The position numbers and the translations under genes are program-made. Of a DNA stretch of 64,000 nucleotides, positions 53,685 through 62,600 are shown piece after piece. The number at the start of each line of letters is the position of its first letter. Position 1 is the first letter of the stretch. The stretch is from Symbiodinium natans. Its lineage: Eukaryota; Sar; Dinophyceae; Suessiales; Symbiodiniaceae. The notes under the pieces were generated by a model. It worked only from the letters and a program-made list of their open reading frames with translations. It made no database searches and had not been told where the DNA came from. The DNA lies in assembly GCA_905221605.1 (NCBI GenBank), contig CAJNDS010000096.1, positions 77,501 through 141,500 of the forward strand. The letters are read 5' to 3'.

Positions 53685-56600
53685 CGGGGTGGAGATTCTG
53701 AGTTTAAAGGGCTTAAGGTGCCGAATGCCCGAAACCCTGGGTGGCCTGGGAGATGTGTATCCTTTGGTCTGTGCACTTCAGAGTTTCTTTCGATTGTTGT
53801 CTGTTTTGGCGCAGGGGGCCCCTTCAGATCTTGACTTGGATTTACCTACAAGGCCACCATTGCGATGCAATGGGTTTACAGTTTAGGGTTTAGTTTCGGG
53901 TTTAGGGCTTTTAAGGTTTAGGGTTTAGGGTTTAGGGTTTAGGGTTTAGGGTTTAGGGTTTAGGGTTTAGGGTTTAGGGTTTAGTAATTTAGGGTTTAGG
54001 GTTCTGGGTTTAGGGCTTTAAAAGGCTGAGGGTTTGGGTTTAGGGTTGCCCGAGACCCGAAACATCCCTCAGCCCCTGAACGACTGGGGAAAGCCCTATA
54101 GATGATCAACCCTAAACCCTAAACCCTAAACCCTAAGGTTTAAGCCCCAGGGGCGGTGATCGGCTGCCATCCGAGGTCGCTGGCCGAGACGTAGATGATG
54201 CCGGCACCTCGATGGGGCTTGGGGTTTAGTGTTTAGGGTTCAGGGTTTAGTTTAGGGTTGAGTCTAGGGTTTAGTTTAGGGTTGAGTTTAGGGTTTATAG
54301 GGTTTAGTTTAGGGTTTATAGGGTTTATAGGGTTTATAGGGTTTATAGGGTTTACAGGGTTTATAGGGTTTATGTGGTTTATAGGGTTTTTAGGGTTTAC
54401 AAAGTTTACAGGGTAAACAGGGTTTACAGGGTTTACAGGGTTTACAGGATGAGATTCCCGGGTCTGAGGCCTGACCTCTCTGTCTCCCTCCCTCTGTCTG
54501 GGGTGCAGGAGGGCGACCCAAGCCGGTTGTCTAAATAACTTACTGGTGTGCTTAAGGGAGTGTGGAAGAGTGAAACCCTATAGTAGTCCCTATATAATCC
54601 CTTTATAATAGTCCCTATATTCACTCTTCCACTCTCCCTTAAGCACCAGTAAGATAAGGTCCCGTGCTCGCGCGGTCCTTAAATGGCGGAGATTTCATTA
54701 CGGCTCAGGATTCCAGGGTTTCTGGAGGCTTAAGGCTTAAGCTCTCAAATCGAAGATGGCCCTAAACCCCTTAGTCCCAAGACCCTGAAGACAAGATTGT
54801 CTTGGCAGAAAAGGCCCTAAACCCTAAACTTGCCCTAAACCCTAAACCCTAAACCCTAAACCCTCAATCCCAAGCCCCAGACGTGACACCGTGGCCGGCG
54901 AGGCGTTTCGCAGATCCTGGACCTAGGCGGGTCAACAGGGTTGTGAGTTCCGGAGTCGCCGGAAAACCGGGAAAGGAAAGGTGCAAGGCGTTTTGGGTTT
55001 AGGGTTTAGGGTTTAGGGTTTATAGGGTTTAGGGATTGAATGTTTAGGGTTCAAGCTTTAGGGTTTAGGGTTTAGTCAGCATCGTCCTTGTGAATAGCGC
55101 CGATAAACCTCCCAAACCCCGAGCCAGAGCACCTCGAACACGATCTTGCAGTTGTCCGTCATGGGAATGCGGTCGTTGTTTGCCTGGGACGTAGCAACCA
55201 CACAAAACCGTCAGCCCTAGCAGGTTAGACTAAACCGTACACTCCTAATCCACCCCCCAACAGAGACACTAGAGGAGGGAGCGGCGTCCCGCTGACTCTT
55301 CAAAGCAAAGTGCCAGAGTGAGAATCTTGTTGTCGTCCAGGACAGTGTTGAGATTCCTCGGGCGACATGGGGCGCATGGGGCTACTTGGGTTTCTACCCT
55401 AAACCCTAAACCCTAAACCCTAAACGCTAAACGCTAAACCCTAAACCCTAAACCCTAAACCCTAGCCTAAACCCTAAACCCTAAACCCTAAACCCTAAAC
55501 CCTAAACCCTAAACCCTAAACCCTAAACCCTAAACCCTAAACCCTAAACCCTAAACCCTAAACCCTAAACCCTAAACCCTAAACCCTAAACCCTAAACCC
55601 TAACCCTAAACCCTAAACCCCAAAACCCTAACTCAAAGCCCTAAGCCCCAAAACCCTAAGCCGCAGGAAGCCCGACATCCCAGCGCGCCCCGCAGACCGG
55701 AGAGATTAGACTCAAGGTGCTGGTTTCTTGGATTAGGGTTTAGGGTTTAGGGTTTCGGGTTTAGGGTTTAGGGTTTAGGGTTTAGGGTTTAGGGTTTAGG
55801 GTTTAGGGTTTAGGGTTTAGGGTCTAGGCTTTAGGGTTGAGGGTGCAGCACTGTAAGGGTTCTCCGGGGCGATTGCACGATTCAGGGCTTGGGCTCTCAG
55901 TGCAAGAGATGTCGCTGTCCAAGTTACCCCCTGAAACCCTAAACCCTAAACCCTAAACCCTAAACCCTAAACCCTAAACCCTGAACCCTGAACCCTAAAC
56001 CCTAAACCCTAAACCCTAAACCCTAAACCCTAAACCCTAAACCCTAAACCCTAAACCCTAAACCCTAAACCCTACCCGAGTGGAAATCCCAATATCTTCT
56101 GCAGACAGGCGGCTCAATCCAGATGGCATCAACCGGTCCATCGCACACAATCCAGGTCGTGTACTTGAGCGCGCCTTGGGCTGCAAGGCTCCGCCCCCTA
56201 AACCCTAAACCCCAAACCCTAAACCCCAAAACCCAAACCCTAAACCCTAAACCCTAAACCCCAAGCCCTAAACCCTAATCCCTAAACCCTAAACCCCAAA
56301 CCCTAAACCCTAAACCCAGCCATCCCTAGGGGGTTTTGGGCCTTCGGCATGCAGCTTAGGGTTTAGGCCTTGGGGAGAGGTACCTTCAGCACCTTGCGGA
56401 AGGTTCGAGGGTGGCCTTAAAGAGGCAATATGAGGGTTTAGGGTTTAGGGGTTTAGGGGTTTAGGGTTTAGGGTTTAGGGGTTTAGGGTTTAGGGTTTAG
56501 GGTTTAGGGTTTAGGGTTTAGGGTTTCTTGCCCCACCTCGGAGAGCCTTGAGAGCACCCTTCCATGTGCTGCAGATCCGATACTCTGGCTCGGGAAATGG

Positions 56601-59600
56601 TTTCAGGGTGTTAGGTTGCGTCTGGTGGCTTTGGGCTTTCAACTCGGCACAGCAACCGTTTAGGGTTTAGGGTTTAGGGTTTGGGGTTTGGGGTCTAGGG
56701 TCTGGGGTCTAGGGTTTAGGGTTTAGGGTTTCGGGTTTCGGGTTTAGGGTTTAGGGTCTTGAACAGTCAGGCGGCGGTTGTTGTACCGCTGCCAGATCGA
56801 AGCAAACACGCCTGGTGTCCACTCCTCGCTGATGGGATCCTTGTATCCGTACCTTTGCTTGGGGGCAAGGCTGTCGGGTATGTCTAAGAAATGCTCAACC
56901 TGCTCCTTAACCATACCCTTAAAGAACGTTCAGGGGGTGTGGTGAAAAACCCTTCCTTACATTCTCCTTTTATAGGGGTATATCCTAGGGGTTGTACCTT
57001 GGACCCTTAAGGTTGTACCCTTGGGTTTTGGTGACCCTTTGTAAAGATCCCTAAGCGAATATAAGGGCCATATTAGGAGTATATTCAGGGGAACCTTTAG
57101 GGGTACAACCTTGGGGGTACGAGTTTCGGGTATGTTGAAGTATTCTTAGAGTATAGGGTTAAGAGGACTGTTCGTGCATTTTGGGAAGCTTATCTTGAAT
57201 CTCTTGGGGTGACACTAAGGGGAGAATATGTGGGAAGTTAGGAAACTCTAACCTCTAAACCCTGAGCCCTGAACCGTAAGCCCTCAGCCCTAAGCCCTAA
57301 ACCCAAAACCGTAAACCCTAAACCCCAAAGCCTAAACCCTACCCGGGTCGAACCCTCCGATTCCTAAACCCTGGGACCCTAAACCCTTTCCCTGGGCCCT
57401 ACTTTGGAGTAGACTCTGGAAAAAAGTATATACTCTTTACGTATAGAACCCAAAAACAATGTATTAAAGTATAGTACTCCAAAAGCCCAAAAACTGATCC
57501 TCAAGCTGTTCTTGGAAGCCTGTTTGACTTCGTAAGTCGTGTTAGTAAGGTGGGGGACACAAGGTAGACTTACCCTAAACCCTAAGCCCTAAACCCTGAA
57601 CCCTAAACCCTAAACCCTAGACCCTAAAAGGGTTTCTAGGGGATGCGCGGTAGACTTACTAAGTAAAAAGAGCTCCCAAGTTGGCCAGGGAGGAGGCTTT
57701 CGCATGGTTCGGGACTTTGGGAACGCTTGTTGGGGTTTAGGAAGTCTAGGAGCTTAGAGTTTTTAGGCTTTAGGCTTTAGGCTTTAGGCTTCAGGCTGTA
57801 GGGTTTAGGGTTTGGCTGTTTGGGGGTTGGCCTAAACCCCAAACCCCTAAACCCTGAACCCTGAACCCCAGGTTTGGGCTTCAGGTTTACTCATGGGCTC
57901 TTAAAGCTTGGCACATCTGGCTGTCGGTGATCGCCTTCGGGTTCATGACGACCTGCTTGTGCGCGAGGCCGTCCTTGGCTTTTGTGGCCATGGGTCTAGG
58001 GTTTAGGGTTTAGCGTCTAGGGTTTTAGGGCTTTAAAAACCCTAAGCTCAGTTAGCCTGAAGCGGCAACGACTAATCCCTCAAACACTAAACCCTAAACC
58101 CCTAAATTATCGATTTCCACTGACATTCCACCTAACCTTTGACCCTAAACCCCAGCCCCCCAAACCCTCTTTGAAGACACCTTCTGGAACCAAGAGTAAA
58201 TGAAATGGGCGCCCTTTGTGGTTCCAAGAGGCTTATAAGGGAACCTAAACCCGCCAAGAATTGGGGAATCAGGGCCAAATCGGGGTCCGAAAGAAGCTAA
58301 ACCCTAAAACCCTAAAACCCTAAAACCCTAAAACCCTAAAACCCTAAAACCCTAAAACCCTCCTGAAACCCTAAAACCCTAAAACCCTAAAACCCTAAAA
58401 CCCTAAAACCCTAAAACCTTAAAACCCTAAAGCCCTAAAACCCTAAAACCCTAAAACCCTAAAACCCTAAAACCCCAAAACCCTAAAACCCTAAACCCTA
58501 ACCCTAAACCCTAAACCTCCCGCCCCAAAGAAGAGGGGAATTGGGGGCCGTGCAGAGTCTTCTAACAATGGCAAGTGATGAGTCATAAACCCTAAACCCT
58601 AAACCCTAAACCCTAAACCCTAAACCTCCCAACAATGACCAGTGGCATTGTGCAGGCAGGTGGTGAGGATCTCGCGGATCTCCGTCTTGCCGCCTTGCCA
58701 GTGTCTTAGCATCCCTAGGACTTGTAGGGTTTAGGGTTTAGGGTTTAGGGTTTAGGGTTTAGGGTTTAGGGTTTAGGGTTTAGGGTTTAGGGTTTAGGGT
58801 TTAGGGTTTAGGGTTTAGGGTTTAGGGTTTAGGGTTTAGGGAGGGTTTAGATCACAACCGCGTAAGTCGATGGTTGTGTACCTGCACCAATTGCGTTTCT
58901 TTGGCCCGAATGCAGCTGTCGCTGTCAGGCCAAACGCCTCATGGAAGACCGTCAACAGTCCGGTTGCAACAGCCGCAAGTCACGAGTTCGCTTGCAAAAA
59001 CGACCGAAGGTTAGATGGCAGTGGTCCTCAGTGCGAATGACTAATTTTGCTCGATGTTCACGGTGGACGCCGGATGCTCCGGCTCTCAAGGCGATGGGAT
59101 CATCAACGGACACGCTTCTCCTGACAGACCCCCACACCCCCCGCCCCCTGCGCTCTCCCTGACACTCCACGGGAAAGACACACGACACATTCTCACACCC
59201 GTCAGCGTTTACGGCTCAAGCCAATGCCAATGCCTGATCAGCACTAACCCTGAAGATCATCAGGCAGTCGCACAACTGTTGGCCTCGGAGTTTAATTAAA
59301 ACATCTTGATCCCGTCACCAGCCTGAGCTGTCAAGTTCAAATGCTGTCGTCATAGCCGCACCACAACGGAATAGCGGTACGAGTCAACCGGAAGCCAAAC
59401 GCCAGTTCTTGAAATGCTCCGACACATAGACACACACCAACCCATGCTCTCAAAACAACTCCTATCGGAGTGCATAGTGAAGTTGCGTTGGTCCTCATGC
59501 AGCTGTCGCTGCCAGGGCAAACACCTCATCACGGGAGATACTCAACAATCCGGTTTCAACAGCCGCAAGTCACGAGCTCGCTTGCAAGAGCGACACAAGG

Positions 59601-62600
59601 TTTTATGGCAGTGGTCCTCAGTGCGAATGACTAATTTTGATCAATGTTCACGGTGGGCGCCGGACGCTCCGGCTCTCAAGGCGATAGGATCATCAACGGA
59701 CACGCTTCTCCTGACAGAACCCCCCCACCCATACCTGACACTCCAAGGGAAAGACACATGACACAGGGTTTACATGTCACAAGCTAGGGTTAGATGGCAG
59801 TGGTCCTCAGAGCGAATGACTAATTTTGCTCAATGTTCACGGTGGACGCCGGACGCTCCAGCTCTCAAGGCGATAGGATCATCAACGGACACGCTTCTCA
59901 CAACAGACCCTCCCACCCCCCGCCCCCCCTGCGCTCTCCCTGACACTCCACGGGAAAGACACACGACACATTCTCACACCCGTCAGCGTTTACGGCTCAA
60001 GCCAATGCCAATGCCTGATCAGCACTAACCCTGAAGATCATCAGGCAGTCGCACAACTGTTGGCCTCGGAGTTTAATTAAAACATCTTGATCCCGTCACC
60101 AGCCTGAGCTGTCAAGTTCAAATGCTGTCGTCATAGGCGCACCACGGAATAGCGGTACAAGTAAACCAGAAGCCAAACGCCAGTTCCGCACCAGCTCCGA
60201 CACACAGACACAAACCAACCCATGCTTTCGAAACAACTCCTATCAGAGCGTATAGTTAAAGTTGCGTTGGCCCTCATGCTGCTGTCGCTGTCAGGGCAAT
60301 TGCCATCATCACGGGAGATGCTCTCAACAATCGAACAGCCGCAAGTCACAAGCTCGCTTGCAAGAGCGACACAAGGTTGTATGGCAGTGGTCCTCAGTGC
60401 GAATGACTAATTTTGATCAATGTTCACGGTGGACGCCGGACGCTCCGGCTCTCAAGGCGATAGGATCATCAACGGAAACGCTTCTTCTGACAGACCCCCA
60501 CACCCCATGACCGTTCCCTGACACTCCAAGGGCAAGACGCACGGCACATTCCTACACCCCTTAGGGTTTACGGTTCAAGCCAATGCCTGATCAGGACAGA
60601 CCTAAACGATCACCAGGCAGTCGCACAACGGTTGGCCTCGGAGTTTAATTAAAACATCTTGATCCCGTCACCAGCCTGAGCTGTCAAGTTCAAATGCTTT
60701 CGTCATAGGCGCACAACGCAAAAGCGGTACAAGTGAACCGGAAGCCAAACGCCAGTTCTTGAAATGCTCCGACACATAGACACACACCAACCCATGCTCT
60801 CAAAACAACTCCTATCAGAGCGTATAGTTAAAGTTGCGTTGGCCCTCATGCTGCTGTCGCTGTCGGGGCAATTGCCATCATCACGGGAGATGCTCTCAAC
60901 AATCGAACAGCCGCAAGTCACAAGCTCGCTTGCAAGAGCGACACAAGGTTGTGTGGCAGCGGTCCTCAGTGCGAATGACTAATTTTGCTCAATGTTCACG
61001 GTGGACGCCGGACGCTCCGGCTCTCAAGGCGATCGGATCATCAACGGACACGCTTCTCCTCACAGACCCCCACACCCCATGCCCGTTCCCTGACACTCCA
61101 AGGGCAAGACGCACGGCACATTCCTACACCCCTTAGGGTTTACGGTTCAAGCCAATGCCTGATCAGGACAGACCTAAACGATCACCAGGCAGTCGCACAA
61201 CGGTTGGCCTCGGAATTTAATTAAAACATCTTGATCCCGTCACCAGCCTGAGCTGTCAAGTTCAAATGCTGTCGTCATAGCCGCACCACCACGGAATAGC
61301 GGTACAAGTGAACCGGAAGCCGAACGCCAGTTCCGTACCAGCTCCGACACACAGACACAAACCAACCCATGCTTTCGAAACAACTCCTATCAGAGCGTAT
61401 AGTTAAAGTTGCGTTGGCCCTCATGCTGCTGTCGCTGTCAGGGCACTTGCCATCATCACGGGAGATGCTCTCAACAATCGAACAGCCGCAAGTCACAAGC
61501 TCGCTTGCAAGAGCGACACAAGGTTGTGTGGCAGTGGTCCTCAGTGCGAATGACTAATTTTGCTCGATGTTCACGGTGGACGCCGGACGCTCCGGCTCTC
61601 AAGGCGATCGGATCATCAACGGACACGCTTCTCCTCACAGACCCCCACACCCCATGCCCGTTCCCTGACACTCCAAGGGCAAGACGCACGGCACATTCCT
61701 ACACCCCTTAGGGTTTACGGTTCAAGCCAATGCCTGATCAGGACAGACCTAAACGATCACCAGGCAGTCGCACAACGGTTGGCCTCGGAGTTTAATTAAA
61801 ACATCTTGATCCCGTCACCAGCCTGAGCTGTCAAGTTCAAATGCTTTCGTCATAGGCGCACAACGCAAAAGCGGTACAAGTGAACCGGAAGCCAAACGCC
61901 AGTTCTTGAAATGCTCCGACACATAGACACACACCAACCCATGCTCTCAAAACAACTCCTATCAGAGCGTATAGTTAAAGTTGCGTTGGCCCTCATGCTG
62001 CTGTCGCTGTCGGGGCAATTGCCATCATCACGGGAGATGCTCTCAACAATCGAACAGCCGCAAGTCACAAGCTCGCTTGCAAGAGCGACACAAGGTTGTG
62101 TGGCAGCGGTCCTCAGTGCGAATGACTAATTTTGCTCAATGTTCACGGTGGACGCCGGACGCTCCGGCTCTCAAGGCGATCGGATCATCAACGGACACGC
62201 TTCTCCTCACAGACCCCCACACCCCATGACCGTTCCCTGACACTCCAAGGGCAAGACGCACGGCACATTCCTACACCCCTTAGGGTTTACGGTTCAAGCC
62301 AATGCCTGATCAGGACAGACCTAAACGATCACCGGGCAGTCGCACAACGGTTGGCCTCGGAGTTTAATTAAAACATCTTTGATCCCGTCACCAGCCTGAG
62401 CTGTCAAGTTCAACTGCTGTCGTCATAGGCGCACCACGCAATAGCGGTACAAGTGAACCGGAAGCCAAACGCCAGTTCCGCACCAGCTCCGACACACAGA
62501 CACAAACCAACCCATGCTTTCGAAACAACTCCTATCAGAGCGTATAGTTAAAGTTGCGTTGGCCCTCATGCTGCTGTCGCTGTCAGGGCAATTGCCATCA

